From NCBI GenBank assembly GCA_001643675.2, contig LSRY02000018.1, positions 992,001 to 1,056,000 of the forward strand: a stretch of 64,000 nucleotides of DNA, in the 5' to 3' direction. The stretch's first letter is position 1, and each line of letters starts with the position of its first letter. The notes below the pieces were generated by a model. It was not told where the DNA came from and did no database searches. It saw only the letters and a program-made list of their open reading frames with translations. The stretch comes from Monocercomonoides exilis. Lineage: Eukaryota > Preaxostyla > Oxymonadida > Polymastigidae. The position numbers and the translations under genes were made by a program. This document shows, piece by piece, positions 42,291 to 53,555 of this stretch.

Positions 42291-45200
42291 TCACAATGAA
42301 ACAGTTTTGTCAACAGTTTTGGCTTCAGATTTTAATGCACTGCTTATTCTCTCTTGTTCCTCGACTTCTTTAAGTGCATCATTGTAAGCCTGAAGTTCTT
42401 CAGGTAAAAGATCATTTTCATCAAGCCACAAATACAAAGGAGGACTTCCATCTTTCCTTTGCCACTTGACATAATACTGAACAGTGATGCTATCCCCTTC
42501 GCTTCCATCTGATGAAGTTTCTGTTTGTTTTCCGGTACTGCTTTTTGGAGATTGTTTTCTGATAACTCTTCTTTTGAGGATCTCTTCAACATGCCCAATG
42601 CACTCATCTGTTAATTATTAAATGTCAAACAAAAAATGAAAATATAATCACGTTTAAAAATTAATAATTGAAAATGTTTCAGCAATTTTTTAAAAAAAAA
42701 GACAAATAAATAAATAAGTAAAGAGAGAAACAAATAAAGAAAAAAGTTAGTTCTGAAATAAAACAAACCCATCATCTGCGCAGGTGTAGGTTGAGGAGTC
42801 GAAGGAGATGAAGGAGATTGAATGTGACCAGCAGAACTTGGAAAAGAAATGACAGAAGGACGAATTGAATATGCCCTTGATGAAACACCATCTGAAGCTA
42901 TTAATAAAAAAAGAATGTGAAATTAGAAAAGAAATTATGAAGGATAAGACAAAAAGAAGAAAGAAATAGAGAGAAAAAGAAGGAAAATACAAAAATTTAA
43001 CAATCATTAACAACAAAACAAATATTGCTTTAAACATCAAAATCTCAGCCCTTTCTTTCTTTCTTTCTCTCTTTCTCTTTCTCTCTCTCTCTCTTTTTTT
43101 TTTCCCCTCTCACACCTCTTCTTGTCTGATTACCAAACATCTGCTGTTGCTGTTGAGGTGTTGTTGAATGAGTAGGTGAATGGAGTATTCTTTGTGTGCC
43201 AACAGGATAATAAGACAAGGCAGATGGCTGTCTCGGAATTGGAGTGGGCGAAGGAGTGGGGGTGAATGAAGAAGAAGAAGAAGATGGAGAAGATGGAGAA
43301 GATGATGATGCTTGAGAAATCTGCCTTTGTGTATTTGAAATAGCAGGAGGAGAAGAAGGTTTGATGGCACTTCTGCTGAAAGATTGAGGGGAAGAAGAAG
43401 AAGAATATGAAATTGAAGAAGAAGATGATGAGGATGAAGTTTTGTTTGGAGAAGAAGGAGAGTAGTATGAAGTGTTAGCTGCTTCTCTTGCCAGCGCCTT
43501 CTGCTGCTCAATCAACCTCTGCCTGTCTCTGCTGCTGATCTGATGAGTGGCTGAAGGAGGAAGTTGTGTGGGAGAAGGAGAAGGAGAAAAGGAAGAAGAT
43601 GATGATGATGTATTTGAACCAGAAACTGTTGTGCCATTCAAAGAAGCAGAAGGTTCAATGCGTCTGATGGTGCGGCGGTTGCGAGGAAGATAAGAAGAAG
43701 AGGAGGAGGAAGAGGAGGAAGAGGAAGAAGGAGAACGAACAAGCCTGCTTGTTTGCTCATTGCTGGGAGGCAGACGGAGAGGAATGGAAGATGATGGAAC
43801 AGATGGTTGATAGGAGCGTTGACTTGTTGTTTGAGAATATCCATTGCTGTTGTTGCTGCCATATCTTGTTAATTGAGAAGCAGATGCAGAAGAAGAAGAA
43901 GAGGAAGAAGAAGCAAAATAACCAGAAGAAGAAGAAGAAGCAATTGAAGCAACAGAAGCAGAAGAAGCCGAAGAGTTCCTTCTGTTCATCTTCCTTGCTG
44001 TCTCCACGCCCATCAGCGAGACTGAGCCAGGCGCTGCGACGGATGTGATGGCAGCTGCTTCTTGTGACACAATTGCCTCGACTGTGTTCATCGTCGTCTT
44101 CATCGCAGCTGGCAATGCTGCTGTTACTTGCACAGAAGGTGGGACAAGCATGTGGGAACGAGAGGGAAGGGCATACCATTCAGGGGTTGTGGTGGTGGCG
44201 GAGAAGGAGGAGAAGGAGGAGGAGGAGGAGAAACCGCGATTTGTGGAAGAAGAAGAAGAAGAGGAGGCGGATGAATTGAATGGAAGTGGTCTGTTTGATC
44301 CATTCGAAGCTCCATTTGAGTTGGGGTTTGACTGTGTAGAAGGAGAATAAGATGTTATTTGCCTGCCCAGCCTTTTGCGGCGAGAGGGAAACAGATAAGA
44401 GGCGTGTATGCGATTCATCAACTCTTCCATTTCACGTGCGATTTCGATGTGTTCTTGCACATCTTCTGCATCTTCTTCCTCGTCAATCTCTTCATCAACA
44501 TCCTCTTCTGCTTCTTCTTCCTCTCCTTCTCTTTCTCCTCCTTCTTCGTCGAGTCTGTCCATTTCTCCATCTTCACTTGCATATCTTGCATTTCCCTCTT
44601 CTTCCTTCTTTGCTGTCACTTCAAGTGTCATTCCTCTTTCTCTCACGGCCATCTTCCTTTTATTCGATACCTGTCTCATTCTTTCCTGTTGATTCTCAAT
44701 TGAATGTGCTGATCCTTCTCTTTCTTTCCCTTCTTCTCCTTCATCTTCTCTGCTTCTTCCTTCTGATACTTCGTTTTCTTCTGTTTCTGTCTCTCCAATA
44801 TCATCCAACTCTTTCTTTTCCGTCACAAAAAACCTCACATTCTTCCCTTTCCCCCTTTTCCTTCCCTTTCCCCTTTCTTCTTCTCTTTCTTCTTCTTCTT
44901 CTTCATTCACCTTCCCCATCTTCTCCCTCTCCTCCTTCCTCCTCTTCCTCCTCTCCATCCTCCTCAGCCTCCTCTCCTGCACTTTCTCCCACTCGTCTAT
45001 CAACTCCTCTGCGTTGCTCTCATTCAGCGCCACATCTGCCTCACACACAGCATGTGGATCAGAGCCAAGTTTCAGTGTGTGTTCAGTGATCACATGGAAC
45101 TGGGGGATGTTGATAGGCACCCATGAACAAGGCGTGGAGCGGGTAGATTTGTGGTAATGGGGCTTTTTGAGGGAGTAGGGGAGAGTAGAGAAAGAATCTG

Positions 45201-46651
45201 TGTTTTCTTCTTCTCCTCTTTCTCCTTCTCCTCCTCTTTCTCCTTCATTTCCCTTCCTGTTCAGCTGTCCATCTCCCAAAGACATGCTTCTTTCTCTCCC
45301 GCCAACACCTCTTCCTCCTTTCTTCCCCTTCCTGTTGCCATACAACCTCCTCATCCTCCTCTCCTCCTCTTCGTCGGGTTCCAATTTCCCTCTCTTTCTC
45401 TGCAGCATCTTCTTCTTCTCTTCTGCCATTGCTACTTCTGATTGAGCGTTCTCCTCCATCACATACTGCTCTGTTGCTAAGATCAGATCCACTCCAATGG
45501 AAGAGGCGTGGTTGCCAAAGCCAGTCACAGAGGGAGGAAGAGAAGGGAGAAGAGAAGAGGAAGAAGAAGAAGAGGAGGAGGAAAAAGAAGAAGAAGAGGA
45601 AGATGATGATGATGTTTTGTTGTTTGGAGAATAAAATGGACTTTTCTGAGCAGTTTTGGCATTTGGTTGTGGAGATGAGTGAAATTCTCTTTCTTTGACG
45701 ATTTCTTGAGAGTTCTTCAAATCTGAAGCATCTTCTTGCTTCTTTCCTTCTCCAAATTCTTTTTCTTTTTCTTTTTCTTTTTCCTCTTTCTCCTTCTCTA
45801 TTTGTTCCTCTTCCTTCATCATCGTCATCATCATCATTTTCCTCTTCTTCTCTTCCTCTTCTCCCATCTTCGCTCTGAGGATTGTTGCGCTCTTCTTCCA
45901 CTTGTCAGATACCCACCGCCACGTTGTGGGGGCATCCAAAGAAGAAGAAGAAGGGGAAGAAGAAGAAGGAGAAGAAGAAGAAGAAGAAGAAGAGGAAGGA
46001 GAAGATAAAATAGCTGAAGAAGAAGAAAATGAAGAAGAAGAAGCCATTATCGAAGCCGAAAGTGGGTCAGTAGCAGAAGTCTGGGAGGAAAAGAAAGGAA
46101 CAATAGCGTATTCTTCTTTGTGGAGGGTGAGCTGGGTGATTGGAATGATCAAAGAGAAGTGGCGGAGGGGTAGGGTGGTTAATTGTGATTGGTCTGTTGA
46201 AGTGTTAAGAGAGGAAGAAGATGATGAAGATGAAGAAGAGAAAGAAGAAGAAGAAATAGAAGAAGAAGAAGAAGGAGAAGCAAAGATTAAAGTTCCATTT
46301 TTGAGTGAATGCACATTTGGTGGAGGACGCTGGCGATATGCAGAAGAAGCGATGCCGTGTGTCCAATGTTGTGGTTGTTGTTGTTGTGGATTGGGTGAAG
46401 GAGAAGAAGAAGAAGGATATGGAGAGGAAGAAGAAGAAGAATAAGACAGAGAAAATGGAGATATTGTGCAGAGCCCTTTCTCTCTGTCCATCTCAACAAT
46501 CACAAATTTTCTGTTTTTTTGCTGTTCATTTGGAGAAGAAAGAGAAGAAAGAGAAGAAAGAGAAGAAAGAGAAGAAGAAGAAGAAGAAAATGAAGAGTTA
46601 TCAGCAATAATGAAATCACCGATTTTTGGTTCTAATTTTGGGGGAGAAAAT

Positions 46652-46683
<32 letters not shown>

Positions 46684-49600
46684 GGAAGAAGAAGAAGAGG
46701 AAGAAGAAGAATAAGGAGATAAATTAGAAGCACCAGGAGTGGAAGAAGGTGTGGGCGGAGCAGAAGATTTGCGAGGGGAAGACAAAGAAGAAGTTGATTG
46801 ATTGGCTGTTTCATTCAGAAAGGCAGTCAGACGAGAAACACCTGAAGAATGTGATGAGAAAGAAGGAGATGGAGGGAAAAAAAAAAGAAAGAAAGAAAAG
46901 AAAAAGAAAATCAATTTATTTAAATTGAGAAAATGAAGTGAAAAGAAAAAACTTAAAGGAAAAAAGGATAAAAGAAAAAAAGAAAAATTTGAGGAAAAAA
47001 AATAAATAGGAACAATAATAACAATTCCATTTCAACAATACCGTCATGTGCCCCCAGCACTCCATTCGATCCATTTGACCAGTTCCTCCTCATCTTCGCC
47101 TTCTGTGCGTTTTCTTCTTCTTCTCTTTCTTCCTCTTCCTCTTTCACTTCTTCTATGAATTCCATGCCAGCTTCTATCAGATCACTCATTTGAGAGGCAT
47201 ATTGGTTGTATTTTGGATGCTTGCCAATCCAGGAAAGAAGAAGAGTAAAGACTTTCTGTGAAATTGGGGAAAAGGGATAGAAGAGTGAAGGAAGAATGAA
47301 GGAAGAATGAAAGAAAGAAGAAAATGGGAAAGGAAAAAGAAAAGGAAAAGGAAAAGATAAGATAAGATAAGAAATTTAACAAAGCAAAACGAATTATCAT
47401 TTGAACAAATTGTTGCGTCAAAAAAAATCCAAAAACAACTAATGCTCATAATTCTTTTTCATTTATTTAAAAGCATTCATATTTCAATATTCATGCTTAT
47501 TCACATGCAAGTATTCATTCATTCTTTATTTCTTTCCTTCTTTCCTTCTTTCCTTCACATTCACTCGTTCTTTCATATATTCACCTATATACAATCACAT
47601 ATTTCTCTCATTCATTCATTCATTCACACACTTTGTCTACTGCCATCCCCACAGACGGATGGAGCAGCGCCGAAGACACAATATTTTGTGGTACTTTTTG
47701 TGCTGTCGAATTTCTGACTGTATTTTCTTTGCTGATGAAACGGGCTGATTGGAAGGGTTTTCTTTGAGATGGGGATTGGGTTGGTTGAAAGGAAGAGGAA
47801 GAGGAAAAAGAAGAAGAAGAAGAAGGAGAGAAGGAGGAAGGAGAAGAAGAAGAAGAGGATGATGATGATGAAGTATTTTGAATGATATCTGAAGAAGAAG
47901 CAGAAGCAGAAGCAGAAGGGGATGAATGCTCTTCAGTACGTGAAAGATCAAGAGAATCTCGATTAGTGACAAGTGAAGCAGAACGAAGATGAAATGAAGA
48001 GGAAGAAGAGGAAGAGGAAGTGGAGGAAGAAGAAGAAGAAGAAGAAGGATAAGAAGAAGAAGAAGATAGCATAGATTCATACAACTGTCTCCATTTTGGA
48101 GGAGGAAGAGGCGATGACTCTTGTTGGATGAGTATCCACAGCTGCTCTGCATCCACAGGCAGATGATGTGTTGGCAGACGCATAGAGAAAAAAGGAGATG
48201 GAGAAGAGGAAGAGGAGGAAGAAGAAGAGGAAGAAGAAGAGGAGGAGGAAGAGGAAAAGGAAGAGGAAGAAGAGGTTGCATTGACTTTGGATTCCGTTGT
48301 TCCTAACACAAAATGAGGGGCGAGAGAAAATTGTGTGTGTGTGATTTCGTCTTTTCTGTCTTCGAGTTGCTTTGAAAGGAAATTGAGAAGGCCCTTTGAG
48401 TAGAAATGGAATGGAGGAGATTTTTGTGATTGGAAGAGAAGAAAGAGAAAAGAGGGAGAAGGAGAGAAAGAGGGGAAAAAAAATAAAATGAAATGAAATG
48501 AAATGAAAATGAAAAGAAAGAGAAAGAGAAAGAGAAAGAGAAAGAGAAAGAGAAAGAGAAAGAGAAAGAGAAAGAGAAAGAGAAAGAGAAAGAGAAAGAG
48601 AAAGAGAAAGAGAAAGAGAAAGAGAAAGAGAAAGAGAAGGGAAAGAGTAGGGAAAGAGAGAATGACAATCATAATTAATAAAAAGAATGTCATTATATTT
48701 GTCAACGTCAGAAGCAGCAATGATAAAAGAAAAGAAACAAAGGAAAGAAAGAAATATTCATTCATTAACAACAAGAAAAATAGCAATAATAACAATAACA
48801 ACACACAGCAGTTGCTGCGGGAGATAAATTAGCCAAGTTCTGAGCAGAGCAGGATGAAAGAGAAGGAGCCAATTGGCGAATTGTATCAGACAAAATAGGA
48901 TGGCGTGGGATGTTCATTCGGAGAGATATTGCAAGAAGACTCATAAGCTGGGGGGAAAATAAAATAAAATAAATTAGAAAGGAAGAAAATATGGAAGAAA
49001 ATAAGAAAGAAAGAATGGAAGAATGGAAGAATGGAAGGAAGGAAGGAAGAATGAAGAAAAGGAAGAAAAAAAAAGAAAAGAAATAAGGTGAATTGAATCA
49101 GAAAAAATGATGCAAAACAACGTAAAAAAAGAAAGAAAATATTGGAAGAGATTTGATTAAAGATAAAATAAAGCAAATGCAAAGAAATTGGATTAAATGC
49201 ATTTGTTTTTGTATTTGGATAATTAAAAGATTATCTAAACCAAAAAGAATATACATTTACTAATATATAAATAATGTTCCTCATTATCCATATGTTTAGA
49301 TCAGCATTCCTTTTCCCTCTTTTCCTCTTCCTCTTCCTCTTCCTCTTCCTCTTTCTTTTTTTCTCTTTCTCTTTCTTCTTTTCTCTTTCTTCCTCTTTTT
49401 CTTCCTTTTCCTCTTTCTCTTCCCCCCCCCCCCCCCAAATTTTCACACACCGTCAATCTCTCTTTGATTGCCAGAGACAAAATATGATTCACATTCAATG
49501 GGATGTCAGCATCAAGCGTATCATAGACCTGTGCAGGCTCCTCAAAAGGAACAGAAGAAATAGATAGAGAAGAAATACGGTTCATTTCATTTTCGCTGCT

Positions 49601-50889
49601 TCGATTGGCTTCTTCTCCTTCTTTGCCTTCTTTGTCTTCTTCGCATTCTCCGTCTGGTTGATGGCTGTATTGTCTCCTGTTTAGTTCCTGGACAATGGTT
49701 CTGATATAAAAAATAGAAAAAGATGAATGGAAAAATGTGATAGATTTTATGATTCATAATTCAAGAAGCACAGTTCAAATGCATTTAAATGCAGCATCGA
49801 TTAGATAAATGTGTATCGATTATAAAATATTAAAATAATTACAAAAAATAAATTAAATTTGAAAATGTCAATTTCAATTCAAACATCCGATAGTACTCCT
49901 CCAAATGTGATGTCAATGTTTTTAAACGCCGTTGGTCAATAGATTGTGACTAACAGATAAAAATGTATGGTATCATTTAATTTGTAACGAACAAAATTAA
50001 CAACAAAGATGCATACTGTTGGTACAGCTCGAGAAAAACTTTTGATAATTTGCTTTGATCTCACAGTTTCAACAATTGATTTTTGCGGAAGCGTTTGAGG
50101 AAGATGATCTGCAATGCCACGAACAAATCTATACTGTACAAATTAATGGAATGAACAAAAACAGATAATTTTTTCTGAAAATTAAGCATTTGAATTCTTT
50201 CATAAAATACTGACCAGTTCTCTGCCTTCTCCAAAAGAACACCAAGTTGCTGCTCTTGATCTTTCAAATGCAGAAATGTACCACCCATCTAGAGACCACA
50301 CCCCTGGAAACAAATGAATCACAATTGGTCGATCTATACACGAGAAAAAATAAAATATAATAATTTTCTCAACAAAACGAACAGTTTTCCGGAAGATATT
50401 CATTTCCTTCCAAACGAAGATCTAAAATAATCATATGCTTCAATTTAACAAGCTCATCCCATCCCAATTCGTTTTTTGAAAGATCAAGTGTTCCAAGGAC
50501 AGAATAGTATCTTATTCCTTCAAGAGATGATATCTTTCAAAAATAATAACAAATTATTTTTCTCAAATAATGTAGCTACATACATTATTGTTAGCCAAGT
50601 TTAAATTCCACAAGCAACGGAAAAAGGTACTCAAAAAAGAAGGAGATTCAAGTTCATTATTTTGCAAAAACAGTGATTCGATTTCTGTATAATTTATTTC
50701 TGATGGTAATACACCTAACAAAGAATAATATAAATAAATTTTAAATTGATATACGAAAAATTTGAATGGTAAGAAATACAATAATAAAAACAGATAATAA
50801 CATTTGTTGAAAGAAAAATGATTTGATTACATCGCAAAATCAAATTTCAAACTTAGTTTTCTATTTGATAGATCGCAATATGTATCCAT
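42291..50889 (-). CDS. Leucine-rich-repeat protein, about 2052 residues, 13 exons, chromodomain-like C-terminus
   Basis: Exons (minus): 50853-50889, 50584-50714, 50383-50533, 50215-50333, 50017-50133, 49885-49949, 49451-49700, 48807-48947, 48393-48632 region ending in exon 9 as 47632-48393, 47042-47255, 43116-46841, 42769-42897, 42291-42607; the exact exon 9 is 47632-48393. Phases agree at all twelve junctions. Residues 1-150 are leucine-rich repeats (YCDLSNRKLSVLPS, IESLFLQNNELESPSFL, LGTLDLSKNELGWDELVKL) ending in the cap ENYRPIVIHLFPGVWSLDGW. A helical part follows (ILSLAIKERLTLMSLLAISL; KVFTLLLSWIGKHPKYNQYA). Exon 11 encodes 1240 residues of mostly Ser repeats plus charged blocks. The end (VEEILKRRVIRKQ ... 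VQYYVKWQRKDGSPPLYLWL) looks chromodomain-like. I do not recognise the protein; scaffold or chromatin roles are guesses. Two adjacent genes remain possible. Confidence 0.7.
48510..48645 (+). repeat. (GAGAAA)n array inside intron 8 of the LRR gene
   Basis: More than twenty tandem AAAGAG hexamers. On the coding (minus) strand this is a pure pyrimidine tract upstream of the intron 8 acceptor. A run of C at 49425-49437 lies in intron 7. Confidence 0.9.
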
Positions 50890-51195
50890 GCAATCTTTAG
50901 TTGTTTGGAAAAAAAGAAAAAATAAAAATTTTAACTACTCCCAATATAATATTTTGATTGAAAAAAACACGATGAGAATGAAATTTTTGCAACAATGAAA
51001 ATCAGATAATTATTCATTATATCAAATGGTGAACTTTCATTATAAAAAGCTTGAATTCATTATTTGTATTGTACTGATATATTAATATTTAAATAAAAGT
51101 TGAAAAGAATCATTAAAATGTAATACTAAAAATGAAATACAAAATAATTTCGTATTCAATATTTTTTCTTATATATCATTTTTGATAAAATTTCC
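50890..51195. other. AT-rich spacer upstream of the LRR gene
   Basis: Presumed promoter side of the LRR gene; no gene, no repeat family match noticed. Confidence 0.35.
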
Positions 51196-51472
51196 ATATG
51201 GGGGAAAATATGGACTTTCAAGCTTTTCATGCTCAAAGCATGAAACAATAGTTTCACTTATGACATTTTTTAACTTTATCAGATTACAAAATAAATTTGA
51301 GTTTAACATCTGCAAACAAACATTAATGATATAATAAGATAATGTTTTGTGATATAAAACGAATTTCAAAAAATAAATCCATTTATTTCTATTTTTTTTA
51401 TCGCAAAAAGTTCTTCCATTATATATAATTTTTCATTGAAAATGCTTGAAGTTAAATATTTTGTCCCATGTA
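51196..51472 (-). repeat. Family C inverted-repeat element, copy C5
   Basis: The best preserved ends of the family: left ATATGGGGGAAAATATGGAC then TTTCAAGC; right GCTTGAAGTTAAATATTTTG then TCCCATGT. These are inverse complements of each other apart from a few bases. 277 bp, no ORF, opposite orientation to C2-C4. Confidence 0.72.
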
Positions 51473-52012
51473 TATAACAATCTCATTTTTTTATGAAATG
51501 TTTTTCACACTCATTAAATTTCACTGGAATTGTGATTATATCATTGAAAAAATTATCTTGGTAAGTGCACACTTCACCTCACACGATTATTAAAAAAAAA
51601 TTTTTTTTTAAACTATTGAAAATATGATAATAAGTAATTATAAATACAAATTAGCAGCTGAAAATCATAAATAAAAAATGAAAATATTTTTTGAAAAGAT
51701 CAAATATTCCACAATTTAATTTTAAATTTTGTTTGCAAAATATTTGAATTTAGTTTATATAAGTATTTATTACAAAAATAATCAATTGTTCATTAATTAT
51801 TTTTTTCCGCATGTCTCTTGTTCCTGATAAGAAATCAGATGTTGCTGATAATAACAAGCTTTTTCAAGATATTGAAAAGAGTTGAGAGTGGTTGATTCAT
51901 ATCATCAACTTAAATGAAACGAAAAAATGCTTATTTTGTAGAAGATATATGAAAATAACAACAGTTGAGATAACAAATCGATCATGGAGATGTTCAGCAT
52001 GAAACAAATTCA
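51473..52012. other. AT-rich spacer between C5 and Merlin relic 2
   Basis: No gene recognised. May contain the worn left end of the Merlin element, which I could not delimit. Confidence 0.35.
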
Positions 52013-52866
52013 TTTCATATTTGAGGAGACATCTTTTTATCGAAGTCATCTCAAAACAGACTCTATTTTTTTTATTCATTTGCGTTTCTGGAGGAAAATT
52101 CGAATTGATCAATACTCATATCTTACTGGATTTGGTCGAAATACAGTCGGTTTTTAGTATTCTGTTGTAAGAGCATCAATCGGAATTCGAATGTCGAGTG
52201 AGAGGTTTGTTCTTGGAGAAGAAGGATGTATTGCGGAAATAGATGAGGCAATTCTGAGAAAAAGAAAGTTCCGCAAAGGGAAAAAGAAGTGACAAATTCG
52301 GCTTTTTGGATTTGAAGAAAGAAAAGAAATCGATGAAATCGGAAAATGTGTAATTATCAGAATTCCTTACAGAAAAAAGGAGACTCTGATACCCATCATT
52401 GAAGCCAACATCCAGAAAGGAACAACGATTTTCAGCGATGAGTTAGGTGCGTATAAGTGCTTGAATGAATTATTTTTCAAACGTCTGACAGTCTGCCACA
52501 AATACGGATTCAGAAATTGAGAAACAGGAGTGTGCACTACTTTGATTGAAGGTTGTTGGTCTCATTTCAGAAGATCATTGCCTCCAAGTGGAATTAAAGA
52601 AAAGTTCATCGATGATTTTATTGCTTCGTGTTTTCTTCAACGAGAAAAAGATAGGCCATTCTCAGAATTTGTGAGGAATGTTACCAATCACATTCCCAGA
52701 GAAGCTTCATTTCTCATGAATATGATGATGGAGAAGGAGATAATGAAGCAGATGTTCCCCAAATTGAACAAGAAGCAGTTGTTATACATGAGGAAGATGA
52801 TGATGATCCAGGAGATGGAGCAGATGCAAGTGAATATTCTGAATCTTAACATTTTTGATCATTTAT
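52013..52866 (+). pseudogene. Merlin/IS1595-type transposase relic 2
   Basis: A nearly continuous frame broken by three stop codons. Landmarks: GFGRNTVGF, GEEGCIAEIDEAILRKRKFR (first Asp), RLFGFEERKEID, KKETLIPIIEANIQKGTTIF then SDELGAYKCLNEL (second Asp), HKYGFRN then a TGA, TGVCTTLIEGCWSHFRRSLP (IEG-WSH block with the third catalytic position), GIKEKFIDDFIASCFLQREK, and an acidic tail GDGADASEYSES. Matches the ISXO2-like DDE transposase domain. The ORF at 52530-53000 covers only its C-terminal third and then shifts to a wrong frame. Confidence 0.82.
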
Positions 52867-53025
52867 ATATATTTGTTATCAATTTTTTCATACACTTTAA
52901 AAACTTGAATATCAAAAAGTCCTCATTTATTAACATGTCATTAACATATTACAACAATTGGTTGTTCATAACAAAGTTGTTAATATCATTTATGACTTGA
53001 AAGGTGAAGTTCAGATTGTGCAAAA

Positions 53026-53397
53026 AAATACCGGACATCGCTCAAAATTCCGGACAAGATCGATTTCTAAATAACCGAAAGAGGAATAATTCTGACAATT
53101 TTCCTCAAAATATACCTCACCAATACAAACTTATTTGATAATTAGACTTTCATTGACATATCAATTGAATGCTATCAAAAATAATTTGTGAAATTTAGGA
53201 GAAACTTAAAATCCTATTTCTCCGAGATTTCAATAATAATTTTTTCGGAACAAATTATTCTATTTTTAAAAGTTTTGTACATCAAATGAGTTTGTATTTA
53301 TGAGATATGTTTTGAGAAAATTTTACAGTATTATCCCTCTTGTGGTTATTGAGAAACTGATCTTGTCAGGTATTATTTGCGATGTCCGGTATTTAAT
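53026..53397. repeat. Family F: 372-bp element with about 66-bp inverted repeats
   Basis: Left arm starts AATACCGGACATCGCTCAAA and continues through GACAAGATCGATTTCTAAAT. Right arm, read in reverse complement, is ATACCGGACATCGCAAATAA through GACAAGATCAGTTTCTCAAT and CCACAAGAGGGATAAT. The arms match along about 66 bp and the interior has no ORF. Single copy in this window. Confidence 0.8.
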
Positions 53398-53555
53398 ACC
53401 GTTATCTTCCATTCAGATGAAATTTCGTGAATGTGAACAATAATTTGAAAAAAAATAAATTATTTGTATTCATTTCAAATATCAAACAAAAGCGATTTTT
53501 CTAAAAAAATAATTTTGTGATCAACATAGTGACTTATAATTTTTTTTACTGAATT

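Noticed and set aside
44045-46714. Several plus-strand ORFs rich in Glu and Arg opposite the LRR gene
   Set aside because: They are antisense shadows of poly-Ser (TCT/TCA) and acidic codons of exon 11; the minus strand has phase-consistent splicing and non-repetitive coding blocks.
52530-53000. 156-codon plus-strand ORF as an independent gene
   Set aside because: It contains the C-terminal part of transposase relic 2 and then runs in a wrong frame past the acidic tail.
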